From NCBI GenBank assembly GCA_963845735.1, contig CAWJTR010000003.1, positions 231,504 to 295,503 on the forward strand: a stretch of DNA of 64,000 nt. Direction: 5' to 3'. The position numbers were made by a program, and so were the translations under genes. The notes under the pieces were generated by a model. The model worked only from the letters and a program-made list of their open reading frames with translations, did not search any database and was not told where the DNA came from. Origin of the DNA: AP-15 sp963845735 (GTDB lineage Bacteria; Pseudomonadota; Alphaproteobacteria; ATCC43930; CGMCC-115725). This document shows, piece after piece, positions 34,088 through 43,343 of this stretch (its first letter is position 1; every line of letters starts with the position of its first letter).

Positions 34088-35623
34088 TCATCCGCCAGCT
34101 GCGATTGTTTGCTCGAGCTCGACTTCCGCGCCGAAGCTGTCGAGGTCGCGCCCGATGGTCAGCGCCGCGAGCTTGCGGCCGCCCCGCCAATAGCTGACCC
34201 TCACGTCGCGGTCGCCGATGCTGCCGCCGATCTCGACCCGGTCCCATTGCCGCGCATGGCCGACATAGGACAGGGTCAAATCGTGCTGCTGCGTCCAAAA
34301 GAAAGGAACCGCGTCGAACTGTTCGCGACTGCCCAGGATATTGCGGGCCGCCGTCTGGCCCTGCCGTTCGGCAACAACCCAATGCTCGATTCGCACAGCC
34401 TCACCGGTCAGCCGGTCGGGCCAGCGAGCGATGTCGCCGGCGGCCCAGATGCCCGGAACACTGGTTTCCAGATAGCCATCGACCCTGACGCCGCGGTCGA
34501 TGGCTATCCCGGCTGTTTCGGCGAGCACGGTCGATGGCCGGACCCCGATGCCGACGACGACGAGCTCGGCGGCGAGCCGCTCGCCGCTATGGAGGCTGAC
34601 ACCCCGTGCATCGATAGCCGCGGCGGTCGCACCGAGATGAAACCGGACGCCGTGCTGCTCATGGACCTCGCGCACGAGGTCACCGATCTCGGCCCCGAAT
34701 ACGGCTTCCATCGGGCGCGTCTCGGGGGCCACGACATCGACGTCGAGTCCGCGCGCCCGCAACGACGCTGCGACTTCGAGCCCGATAAAGCTGGCGCCGA
34801 TCACGACCGTGCGCCGCGCCGCCCGTGCGCCGGCAATCAGTGCGCGGCAATCGGTTGCGCTGCGCAGGGTGTGGACATGCGGAAGCTCGGCCCCAGGGAT
34901 ACCAAGGCGGATCGGCTCGGCGCCGGTGGCCAGCAGCAACGCACCCCAAGAATGCCGGGTGCCGTCGGCGAGCTGTACTTCGCGGGCCTTGGCATCGATG
35001 GCCACTGCGCGCGCGCCGAGGGCGAGGACGATCTCGTGTTCGGCGTAAAATTCGGTCGGGCGCAGCGGCAGCCACTCCTCGGGTGCGTTGCCGGCGAGAT
35101 AATCCTTTGACAAATTCGGCCGGTCATAGGGCCGCTCGGTCTCGGCGCTCAGCATCATCACTGGTCCGATGTAGCCTTCGCGCCGCAGCATCTCGGCTGC
35201 CGCTTGCCCGGCCGCCCCGCCGCCGATGATGACCACCGACTCCGGCTGCCCGCGCGTTGCCTTCCGCGCTGCGTCCCTTGCCGGTATGAGCTTGTCATGG
35301 ACAAAGATCATCTCGTTCCGCTGCTCGACCCGCCAGCTAGCGACCGGATCGAGTGCCGGCGCGTGCAGCGCCTCGCCGGTGCGCAGGTTGAAACAGGCGT
35401 GGTGCCATGGGCAGCGCACCGTATCCCCGATGCGCAGCCCCTTGGCCAGCGGGCCATGGTAGTGCGTGCACTCGGCGCCGACCGCAAACACCTCCCGGCC
35501 GGTGCGGGCGAGCAATACCGGCTCGCCTGCGGCATGACCGAGCAGCATGCCGCCATCGGCGATACCCGTGAGAGGCACTCCATGGGAAAAGTCGGGGCCA
35601 GTCAGCCTGTTTTCTTCGCTCAT
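34088..35623 (-). CDS. Rieske-FAD oxidoreductase (AIF/ferredoxin reductase-like)
   Basis: 511 residues. N-terminal Rieske 2Fe-2S domain with C52-x-H54 (ECTHYHGPL) and C71-x2-H74 (CPWHHACF). From about residue 128, a pyridine-nucleotide disulfide-type flavoprotein: VVIIGGGAAGQAAAEML (FAD), TVVIGASFIGLEVAASLR (NAD(P)H), SVPGIWAAGDIARWP. The C-terminal reductase domain ends with SYWRGGRKLAAL. It resembles AIFM3/AIFL-type and BphA4-like proteins. The GGAGG before ATG 35623 fixes the start; the frame is open upstream through the broken DUF2189 gene. It probably transfers electrons from NAD(P)H to an unidentified partner. Confidence 0.9.
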   Translation of the reverse strand: MSEENRLTGPDFSHGVPLTGIADGGMLLGHAAGEPVLLARTGREVFAVGAECTHYHGPLAKGLRIGDTVRCPWHHACFNLRTGEALHAPALDPVASWRVEQRNEMIFVHDKLIPARDAARKATRGQPESVVIIGGGAAGQAAAEMLRREGYIGPVMMLSAETERPYDRPNLSKDYLAGNAPEEWLPLRPTEFYAEHEIVLALGARAVAIDAKAREVQLADGTRHSWGALLLATGAEPIRLGIPGAELPHVHTLRSATDCRALIAGARAARRTVVIGASFIGLEVAASLRARGLDVDVVAPETRPMEAVFGAEIGDLVREVHEQHGVRFHLGATAAAIDARGVSLHSGERLAAELVVVGIGVRPSTVLAETAGIAIDRGVRVDGYLETSVPGIWAAGDIARWPDRLTGEAVRIEHWVVAERQGQTAARNILGSREQFDAVPFFWTQQHDLTLSYVGHARQWDRVEIGGSIGDRDVRVSYWRGGRKLAALTIGRDLDSFGAEVELEQTIAAGG

Positions 35624-35733
35624 CGCGTCCTCCTGCCGCCACTTCCCGCTTGCGGAAGGAAACACAAGCGGGGTAGGCGAGTTTCGCCCGTTCGCGTAAT
35701 TGCGGTCGAGCACGGTGCCCGGGGGTGCCCGGG

Positions 35734-36600
35734 TCAGCGCGGCACCACCCGCCGATAGAGGTGCCAGGTGGCGTGGCCGAGGACTGGCATGACGATGATC
35801 AAGCCGAGTAGACACGGCAGCGACCCGATCACCAGCCCGGCTGCGACGATCAATCCCCACAGCGCCATCGGGCCGGGATTGGCGACGATCGCACGCACCG
35901 ATGTTCAGAATCGTCGTGTCGATACCCGCCTCACGGTCGAGAAGCAAAGGAAACGACACGACGCTGGTCGTCAAAACCAACAACGCGAACAGGAACCCGA
36001 CACCGACGCCGGCACCGATCAGCGTCCAGCCGGCATGCGTCGTGAACACATCGCGGACGAACATCGCGGCCGAGGCCGGCGCCCCGGGACCGAGAGTCCA
36101 GGCGTAGATCTTCAGCGCTGCGGCGAGCCACAATAGAAAGATCGCCATCAGCCCCAAGCCCAACAGCACGATCGTCGGAAAAGACGGCGAATGAATCACC
36201 CCGAAAGCATCCGGCCAGCCGGTCTCGACGCCTGCTTCGCGGCGCCGGCTCATCTCGTAAAGGCCGACTGCGGCGAACGGACCGACAAGGGCGAAGCCGG
36301 AGGCGAGCGGGAACAGCAGCGGCAGCATTTGATAGCCGAAGGCGAGCCGTACCAGGATCAGTCCCGCCACCGGGTAGAGTAAGCAGAGAAAGATTACGTC
36401 GGTCCGGAAGACAGCGAAATCGCGGAGCCCACTCGCGAGCACTTCCTGGAGATCCGAGACCCCGATACGGGCGACCGCCGGCGCTGGGAGTGCAGGTTCT
36501 CGCGCATGTGGCGGCCGGCGCGGCCGGCCGCTTCAACCGCGTCGGCGGCATGTTTGAGTTGATCGACGCTCCATTCGACCGGGTTGCGGATGGTCAACAT
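35734..36600 (-). pseudogene. DUF2189 membrane protein, two frameshifts
   Basis: Start MLTIRNPVEWSVDQLKHAADAVE at 36600, then a shift near 36484 to APAVARIGVSDLQEVLASGLRDF and a run of membrane helices (FLCLLYPVAGLILVRLAFGY, FPLASGFALVGPFAAVGLYE, FALLVLTTSVVSFPLLLDRE). A second shift near 35900 leads to VRAIVANPGPMALWGLIVAAG and the end GHATWHLYRRVVPR at 35734. This is the complete DUF2189 family layout. The middle segment is otherwise joined in frame to the downstream Rieske gene. Either real inactivation or two sequence indels. Confidence 0.8.
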
Positions 36601-36773
36601 CTGCGTTCCTCGCGAACTGTGTTGTTCGGGGGCCGCGGGCCGCCCGTGACGGCATCCCCATCCGGCCGCCAGTCACGAGCAAACTCGCGACCCGCCAAGG
36701 CCAAGCACATGGGCATTGTTGGGCGGCTGCGCTATACGGCCATCAATTGTTTGCGCATCACCCGGCGGCCGCA

Positions 36774-37607
36774 TCAGCGCGACCAGTCGAATTCCGCATC
36801 GGCCGCGGCCAACAGGTCGGGGCCACAACGCCGCGCGATCTGCGCATGCTGCACCGCCGACGGCTCGACCCGATAGCGGCGGCGCAGGTCTGCAGCCAAG
36901 GCCGGCTCCGCCGCCATAAGATGCCGCGAGATCAGCGCCCCTACCCGTCGCGAGAACGGGCCGGTCTGCTGCTCGATATAGACGACTCGCAGCGCGCCCT
37001 TGCGCCCGGGCTCGCGCGCCAGCCGCTCGCCGAGCCAGCGATCGATCGTCTCCAGGCCGCGCATCGGGTCGCCGATCGCTGGATCACGGCCATAGAGCCC
37101 GTCGAAAACATGCAGTTCGTCGGGTGGCCGCCGCGCGCCGTCGATCGCATCGACCGCAGGCATGCCGCCGCCCGAATGTGCGGTCAGGATGAAACGGTCC
37201 ATTTCGAGCCCGGCTCCCAGCGGGGTGGGCAATTCCGCGGCGAACCGACCGAAAGCATATTCGATCAGCCGATCGATCCCGCCGCAGAGCAACGCCGGAT
37301 GATCGTACCAGCTGTAGCGCAACCAGTTGCCCCGCGGCAGCAGCGCCAGAGTAGGCCGCGACCGGCGAGACAGGTCGAGCCCGCCGCGCGGGACTTTCTC
37401 GGCGAGCGGCATGGCGCCGCCCTCGCGCGAGAACCCGTGCAGATGGACGACGACATCTACCGCCGCCGCGTCGAGCGGCACCTCGTTCCAGCGCAGAAAC
37501 AGATCCGGCTGGGTTCCGGCATGCGACCGCAACACAGGCGTATCGTGCAGATAGGCCTCGCCCGCAGCGACGATCCCGTCCGACACGGTAATAGGAAGAT
37601 CCGCCAT
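36774..37607 (-). CDS. Alpha/beta-hydrolase-like protein of unknown function
   Basis: 277 residues. A strand ending VVVHLHGFSREGG (oxyanion-type HG), a nucleophile-elbow-like TAHSGGGMPAV (G-x-S-x-G variant A-H-S-G-G), and an Asp-containing FDGLYGRDP segment suggest an alpha/beta hydrolase with Ser-Asp and a possible C-terminal His. There is no signal peptide. I do not recognise a specific family. It lies alone between frame-broken genes. ATG 37607 is used; no strong SD seen. Confidence 0.6.
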   Translation of the reverse strand: MADLPITVSDGIVAAGEAYLHDTPVLRSHAGTQPDLFLRWNEVPLDAAAVDVVVHLHGFSREGGAMPLAEKVPRGGLDLSRRSRPTLALLPRGNWLRYSWYDHPALLCGGIDRLIEYAFGRFAAELPTPLGAGLEMDRFILTAHSGGGMPAVDAIDGARRPPDELHVFDGLYGRDPAIGDPMRGLETIDRWLGERLAREPGRKGALRVVYIEQQTGPFSRRVGALISRHLMAAEPALAADLRRRYRVEPSAVQHAQIARRCGPDLLAAADAEFDWSR

Positions 37608-37666
37608 CGCTTATTCCTACCGTCGAAAGCGGTGACGCGCGCTTGGCAGGGGTCCACGCGTCAGCG

Positions 37667-38156
37667 CTAACCGCCGAGCCTCTTGCGAAAAAACACACGC
37701 TGGTAACCGGCCTGCTTCGCCCTGCCATAGTCCTCCCAGCCGAGCTTCGCGTACATGACAAGGTTCTCCTGCATCGCGGCGTTGGTAGAAAGGCGAAGTT
37801 CGTTAAAGCCGCGTTGCAGCGCCTCGCTCTCCGCTGCCGCGAGCAAACGCCGGCCGATACCCTCACCCTGCCGTTCGGGTACGACCGCGATGTTATCCAA
37901 CAACAAGTAACCGGCCCGCGGCAGCACTACGAGGATGCCGGCAAGACCTGCGCGAGTCTTCGAGCACACGCACGCTACCTTCGGCCACCAGCCTAGCATA
38001 GTCGTCCAGCATCGGCCCAGGCGGCTTGCCGATTCTATCGACGTATTTGGCATAGGCCGTCTGTACGACGTGCTCGATCGCCGCCACATCGGCCGGCGTC
38101 GCCATTCGGATCGTCTGCCCCTCCCCATCTTGCGCTTCTGTTGGTCGATCCGACAC
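37667..38156 (-). pseudogene. GNAT acetyltransferase, frameshifted
   Basis: Begins at GTG 38156 with SDRPTEAQDGEGQTIRMATPADV and reads to SVRVLED near 37965, where one-base repair is needed to continue GLAGILVVLPRAGYLLLDNIAVVPERQGEGIGRRLL (acetyl-CoA loop Q-G-E-G-I-G-R) and NLVMYAKLGWEDYGRAKQAGY to 37667. It is a complete GNAT N-acetyltransferase apart from the shift. Its second half happens to share a frame with the upstream enolase-superfamily gene, so the two read as one ORF. Confidence 0.75.
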
Positions 38157-39364
38157 GGCTCATGACCGTGCTGGCGGTAGCTCATCAGGCCGGCGCCGGT
38201 TTTGGGCGGGTGGGCGCGGATGGCCTCTTCGTTTGGCTCGGTACCCCAGCCCGGGATGTCTGGCACGACGATGTGCCCACTTTCGAATTGCGGAACCGAG
38301 GTGAACAGCTCGTGGTCCCAGGCGAGGCGGTCTATATCGACTTCCATGATCCGCAGGTTTGGAGTCGCCGCAGCGAAGTGCACGTTCATCATCGTCGCCA
38401 AGTGGCCCTCGAAATTGTGCGGTGCGATATTCACCTCGAACGCATCGGCGGCAGCGGCGATCTTGAGCGATTGCCACACCCCATTCCATACCGCGTCAAT
38501 GATCGCGACATCCATCGCCTGCCCGCGAAAATAGGGCAGGAAATCCCGCAGGCCGATCAAGGTTTCGCACGAGCTGATGGGGTGCGGGCTTGAGCGGCGG
38601 ATATGCGCCAGCGCCTGCGGGCTGCGGCTGTCGATCTCGACCCAGAACATGCCGAAATCCGCGATCGCGTTGACGATCCTAACGTAACCCTCGGTCTTGG
38701 CGTTGAAATTGAGATCGAGGAGTAGGTCCATATCCGGCCCGGCGCCGTCGCGGATCGCTTCGAGATGAGCGCGCAAGCTGCGCAGTATCGTCTTGTCGAC
38801 ATTGAGCTCTGGGGCGAACGGTACGCCAAAGCCCGGGCGCCAGCCCCGCGGCGCTCCGCCCTCGTAGATAAAGACGTTGGTCTTGAGCGCGCCGAAGCCG
38901 CGGTCGCGGGCCTCGGCGCCGAATGCCCCGACTCCATCGAGACTGGTGATCGCCGGCTTGTAGAAATTCGGATGGTTGATGCGCCAGGTCCCGCAACGCG
39001 ACCAGTAGACCCGCACTCGGTCGCGCAACTTGCCGCCGAGGAGCACGTGGCATGGCACCTTTAGCGCCTTGGCTTGGGCGTCGAGCAAAGCGTTCTCGAT
39101 TGCGCCCAGCCCCTCGCCGACGACTCCGCCGGCGGCCGGCCGAGTTAGGCAATAGAGTTCGGCGTAGATTCGCTCGTGATCGAAGACCCGCTCACCGACG
39201 ACCCGCGGCGCCAATCGCTCGATGACCGTGCCGACCCCCGGCGAGCCGAACCCCTCATCGAACTCGCTCCACCCGACGATGCCTTCGTCGGTCGTCAACT
39301 TGAGGAAATGATAATTCCGCCAGCCTGCGTCGCAGCGCAGGATTTCGAGACCGGCGACTTTCAT
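37667..39364 (-). CDS. Mandelate racemase/muconate lactonizing (enolase superfamily) protein
   Basis: The homologous part is the first 400 or so residues (39364 to about 38160). N-terminal capping domain (KLTTDEGIVGWSEFDEGFG), then the barrel: Lys in FGALKTNVF, metal ligands Asp (MDLLLDLNFN), Glu (FWVEIDS) and Glu (SSCETLIGL), and IAPHNFEGHLATMMN at the C-terminal end. It would dehydrate or epimerise a carboxylate sugar or hydroxy-acid. After GLMSYRQHGHEP the frame does not stop but runs into the downstream acetyltransferase for 160 more codons. A TGA one frame away at 38160 is the probable true end. Confidence 0.82.
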   Translation of the reverse strand: MKVAGLEILRCDAGWRNYHFLKLTTDEGIVGWSEFDEGFGSPGVGTVIERLAPRVVGERVFDHERIYAELYCLTRPAAGGVVGEGLGAIENALLDAQAKALKVPCHVLLGGKLRDRVRVYWSRCGTWRINHPNFYKPAITSLDGVGAFGAEARDRGFGALKTNVFIYEGGAPRGWRPGFGVPFAPELNVDKTILRSLRAHLEAIRDGAGPDMDLLLDLNFNAKTEGYVRIVNAIADFGMFWVEIDSRSPQALAHIRRSSPHPISSCETLIGLRDFLPYFRGQAMDVAIIDAVWNGVWQSLKIAAAADAFEVNIAPHNFEGHLATMMNVHFAAATPNLRIMEVDIDRLAWDHELFTSVPQFESGHIVVPDIPGWGTEPNEEAIRAHPPKTGAGLMSYRQHGHEPCRIDQQKRKMGRGRRSEWRRRPMWRRSSTSYRRPMPNTSIESASRLGRCWTTMLGWWPKVACVCSKTRAGLAGILVVLPRAGYLLLDNIAVVPERQGEGIGRRLLAAAESEALQRGFNELRLSTNAAMQENLVMYAKLGWEDYGRAKQAGYQRVFFRKRLGG

Positions 39365-39590
39365 CGCGTACCCCTTTTCCTAGTGAATGAGCGAGCATAG
39401 TGAACCTCGATTACCGCGCACCGAGCGGCCCATACATGTCGAACTGCCTGAGCATCGCGTGCTGCTCGCCTATGCGGTTTGGCGGCGGCTTGACACGCGC
39501 GCAAACGATAAGCATTGCTCTTTGTCGGGTTCGGAATGTTGGCAACGAGCCTCGGGTATTTTTAACCATAATGGACGGGGGAGGAAAATT

Positions 39591-40743
39591 ATGCGGACGT
39601 TGCTTCTCGGGCCGGCCTTGATTGCGTTGCTGGTGTTCTCCGCGGTGAGCCCGGCAAACGCCTGGGATCGTGGCCAGACCCAAACATTTGCGGTGTTGCC
39701 GAACTTGCCAGGAAACGCGCCGGTCGCCATCGAAGGGCTGACGGTCGGCCCGGACGGCACGATTTACACGCCGACCTTTGGCATCAACGCCAAAGGCGCG
39801 GTGGCCGCGCCGCCACACTTGTTCTCGTTCAGGCCCGACGGCTCTCTGCTCTACAACGTCGCCCTGGTCAACCCGGCGGCAAGTCCGGCGCCGCAGCCGA
39901 GCATCACGCTGCTTGGGCTCGTCTATCAGGCATCTTCAAAGACCTTGCTGATCTGCGATCTCGGCCAGGGGATCGTCTGGCAGGCCGATCCCAAGACCGG
40001 CAAGTCGAGCGTTTTCATGAACACCGAGCTCGGCTCGGCGTCCGGCCTCAACGCGCTGACATTCGACAAGGCCGGCAATGTCTACGTGTCAAACTCGTTC
40101 CAAGGGGTCATTTGGATGACCAGACCGACCGGCGGGGCGGCGATGAGGTTTGTCGAACTCGCAGACCCTGTCGCCGGAGGCAGCTTCGGGGGTGACTCTG
40201 GTCCCGCCGTTTGGCGCCAACGGCGTCGAATTCAACAATGAGTACACCGAGATGTACGTCGCCAATACCGCCTATCATTCGATTGTCGAGGTGCCGACGA
40301 TCTTGAATGTCGACGGGTCCGTCTCGGTCGCCGGGCCTGCGGTGGTTTTGACCACCGGCATCAATGCGCCTGACGGCATCGCGGTCGATCGGCACGACAA
40401 TCTCTGGGTTGTCGCTAACCAGGAAGACGAGATCGACGTGATCGATCCGAACGCGATCACTACGCAAGGCGCGCTTGCGAAGGTTATCGCCAAACGCGGC
40501 GATTTCGAGGGCCTCAGTCCGAACGGGACGGTTGAAGGGCTGCTGTTCCCGGCTAGCCCGGCCTTCAGCCCCGATGGGAAGATCCTTTATGTGTCGAACC
40601 TGGCTTTATACCTACCCTATGCCGGGGTGCCGGAACCGTCGATCGATTCACCTTGGACGCTAAAGGTCGAGCACTACACGATCGCCGCGGTCGACGCCGA
40701 AATCCCGCCATTCCCGAGAGACGTCGACAGCGGGTATCGCTGA
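39591..40743 (+). pseudogene. Secreted NHL/SMP-30-like beta-propeller protein, frameshifted
   Basis: Signal peptide MRTLLLGPALIALLVFSAVSPANA, then propeller repeats: IEGLTVGPDGTIYTPTFG, LLICDLGQGIVWQAD, LNALTFDKAGNVYVSNS. Near 40150 the frame shifts to LSPEAASGVTLVPPFGANGVEFNN and continues with GIAVDRHDNLWVVANQ, FSPDGKILYVSNLAL to 40743. The whole would be about 380 residues, periplasmic. The GGGGGAGGAAAATT ribosome site supports ATG 39591. Function unknown; it precedes the ABC exporter genes by 270 bases in which I see no other gene. Confidence 0.78.
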
Positions 40744-41010
40744 TCTCCTGGCGGCGTTGTCCACACGGTGCCGGCGGATGACCGGTTGGGTTCAGACCGC
40801 CGGTTTCAACACCGCGTAGCCGACGGACAATCCCGCTGGACCCTTACAATCGGATTGACCTGAGCGACCAATGATCGGCGATCATATAACCTTGCAGCTG
40901 CGCCGGCCGAAGCCCGTATAGATCGGCCGGAGCCGGCGGATCACTACTGTAGCGAGGGTTGGGGTGATGCCGACGCCCCAAAAGCGAGATTCCCAGCAGG
41001 TCGCCCAGCC

Positions 41011-42144
41011 GTGACGATTTCGCTCGCCTGGCGGATCCTGACTCATCAAAAGGGGCGGACAGCGCTCGCGCTGGTCGGGATCTTCATGGCGATCCTACTG
41101 GTCTTTATCCAGCTCGGCCTGTTTTTTGCGGTGCCGCAGGGAGGGATGCTGCTGTACGACAATATGCGGTTCGATCTGCTGTTGGTTTCGGACCAGTACG
41201 AATATCAGGCGCAGCCAGGCGCGTTCGCGCTGAGCCGGCTCGATCGGGTGCGCGCGTCGCCCGATGTCGCGGCGGTGACGCCGATCTATTTTGCGGTGGG
41301 GAAATGGAAAGGTGGCCAGGGCGGCGTATGGCCGGATGTCTTCGTGATCGGTTTCGACCCGGCCAGTCACGTCTTTCTGCCCGAAAGCATCGACCGGCAG
41401 AGCGCGGTACTCGAGCGACCCGACACGATCCTTGTCGACAGTGCGACGCGGCCGATCTTCGGTCCACTTACCTCCTGGCCGGGTCGTCGACATCGGCGAT
41501 CGCGCAGTGAAGATTGGCGGGCAATACCGTCTCGGAACCGGCTTTATGGGCCTCGGCGTCGCCCTGGCGAAGCGAGCCGAACTTCGCCCGCCTGTTCCCC
41601 GGCCGCGGGCTCGGCCAAGTCAATCTCGGTCCGATCCGACTAAAGCCGGGCGCCGATCCCGACCGCGCTGCGGTTGATTTGCGCAAGCTGCTCGGCGCTG
41701 GGGCGCAGATCTTCACCCGCCGCGAACTGGCCGCCCACGAAACCTCGTACTGGACGACCCGAACCTCGGTCGGGTTGATTTTCGGCTCCGGGTTGCTGAT
41801 CTCGGTCGTGGTCGGGATCATGGTGGTCTACCAGATCGTTTCGACCCAGGTAAGCCGGCAACTGCCGCAATTCGCCACCTTGAAGGCGATCGGCTATAAC
41901 GACAGCGCGCTCGCGGCTACGGTCGCCGCGATGTCGCTGCTGATCGTCGCCGCCGCCTTTGTCCCGGCGCTGGCGGCAGCCGCTTGGGTTTATCAGGTTG
42001 ATCCGCCAACAGACCTTGCTGCCGGTGACGATGACGCCGGGCCACGCCGCCGCAGTGCTTGCTGCCGCGCTCGCCATGGCGGCGATCGCGGCGCTGTTGG
42101 CGCTCGGCGGCCTGCGGCGCGCCGATCCCGCCGACGTGTTCTGA
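41011..42144 (+). pseudogene. DevC-like ABC exporter permease, several frameshifts
   Basis: Frame 1: GTG 41011 to about 41480 (ISLAWRILTHQKGRTALALVGIFMAI, VFIQLGLFFAVPQGG). Frame 2: about 41480-41570 (GRVVDIGDRAVKIGGQYRLG). Frame 3: about 41575-41990 (FARLFPGRGLGQVNLGPIRL, FGSGLLISVVVGIMVVYQIV, PQFATLKAIGYND). Then back to frame 1 to the TGA at 42142 (LLALGGLRRADPADVF). Total length 1134 bases, exactly divisible by three, so the shifts cancel. This is a FtsX-fold DevC-type permease. It is paralogous to the next gene (both end RRADPADVF/IAADPAEVF). Three compensating indels are unusual for simple decay and favour sequence errors. Confidence 0.78.
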
Positions 42145-42161
42145 GGGAGGGGCCGCCGCTC

Positions 42162-43343
42162 TTGTCGATCGCCTCCGCCAGTGCCAGCCGCGGGCGGTTG
42201 CGCCCGGTCCCGCTCGCATGGCGCAACCTTACGGCGAACAAGCGCCGGCTGGCGCGTTCCGGCGCCGGGATCGGCTTCGCGGTGCTGCTGATGCTGATGC
42301 AGCTCGGCTTCGAGCAGGCCTTTTTCGACAGCTCGCTGCAGATCATCCGCGGCCTCGACGGCGACCTCTTTCTGCAGAGCGCCCATAAGTACCAGTTCGC
42401 GACGCAAGACCCGTTTCCCGCCGCCACCCTGGACACCGCTAGGCGGGTGCCCGGGATCGCGACCGCGCGGCCGCTCTATGCCGACTGGTACGACGTGTTC
42501 TGGAAGAACCCGTTCAACGGCAAGGTGTTCCTGGTTCGCGCCCTGGCCTTCGACCCCGACGAGCCGGTCTTTTCGTTCGCCGATGTTAACGCCGAGCGCC
42601 AACAGCTGAATTCGCCCGACACGATCCTCGTCGACCGTCGCGCCCGTCGTTTTCTCGGTATGAACCCGCCGGCAGCGAAATCGGAATTGAACGGCGCCAC
42701 GGTCAGGATTGTCGGCAGCTTTGCCCTCGGTCCCGACTTTCAGAACGACGGGACGGTGATCATGGGCACGCGCACCTTTGCCGGCCTGTTGCACGGCGCC
42801 GCCGGAAACCCGCCCGGGATCGAGGTCGGGGTAATCAAGCTGGCACCCGGCGCCGACCCGGTCACGGTTCAATCGGCGCTCGAGCGAGCGGTACCGAGCA
42901 CGATCGCGGTCATGACCAAGCCTGAGCTGATCGCGTTCGAGCGCCGGTTTCAGGCAGCGGTTTCTTCGGCCGGGCCGATCTTCGCGATCGGGACCGTCGT
43001 CGGCTTTGTCGTCGGCATGCTGATCTCGTATCAGGTCACCTACACCGATGTGTCCGACCAATTGCCGCAATATGCGACGTTGAAGGCAATCGGATATCCG
43101 ACCCGGTTTCTGCTGCGTGTGGTGCTCGAGCAGGCGGCGCTGAACGGGCTGGCGGGCTGGATTCCCGCCTGGCTCGCAGGCATTCTGTTGTACAGGGTGA
43201 TCGCCGAGGTGGCATTGCTGCCAATGCGAATGAGCCCCAAAATCACCCTTTTGAGCCTCGCACTGACTCTCGGCATGTGTCTGATCTCGGCGGCAATAGC
43301 GGTGCGCCGGGTGATCGCGGCCGACCCTGCGGAGGTGTTCTGA
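42162..43343 (+). CDS. DevC-like ABC exporter permease
   Basis: 393 residues of the FtsX-like MacB/DevC permease group. N-terminal LAWRNLTANKRRLARSGAGIGFAVLLMLMQLGF (first membrane helix), a large periplasmic domain (about 60-270), then three C-terminal helices (FAIGTVVGFVVGMLISYQVTY, FLLRVVLEQAALNGLAGW, MSPKITLLSLALTLGMCLISAA) and the DevC ending ADPAEVF. TTG 42162 with GGGAGGGG upstream is the likely start. The stop overlaps the ATPase start (TGATG), so the two are translationally coupled. Confidence 0.88.
   Translation: MSIASASASRGRLRPVPLAWRNLTANKRRLARSGAGIGFAVLLMLMQLGFEQAFFDSSLQIIRGLDGDLFLQSAHKYQFATQDPFPAATLDTARRVPGIATARPLYADWYDVFWKNPFNGKVFLVRALAFDPDEPVFSFADVNAERQQLNSPDTILVDRRARRFLGMNPPAAKSELNGATVRIVGSFALGPDFQNDGTVIMGTRTFAGLLHGAAGNPPGIEVGVIKLAPGADPVTVQSALERAVPSTIAVMTKPELIAFERRFQAAVSSAGPIFAIGTVVGFVVGMLISYQVTYTDVSDQLPQYATLKAIGYPTRFLLRVVLEQAALNGLAGWIPAWLAGILLYRVIAEVALLPMRMSPKITLLSLALTLGMCLISAAIAVRRVIAADPAEVF

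Noticed and set aside
34088..36442. A single 784-residue DUF2189-Rieske-flavoprotein fusion
   Set aside because: The joined frame passes through about 75 residues of out-of-frame sequence; the true end of DUF2189 is in another frame at 35734 and the Rieske gene has its own GGAGG-ATG at 35623.
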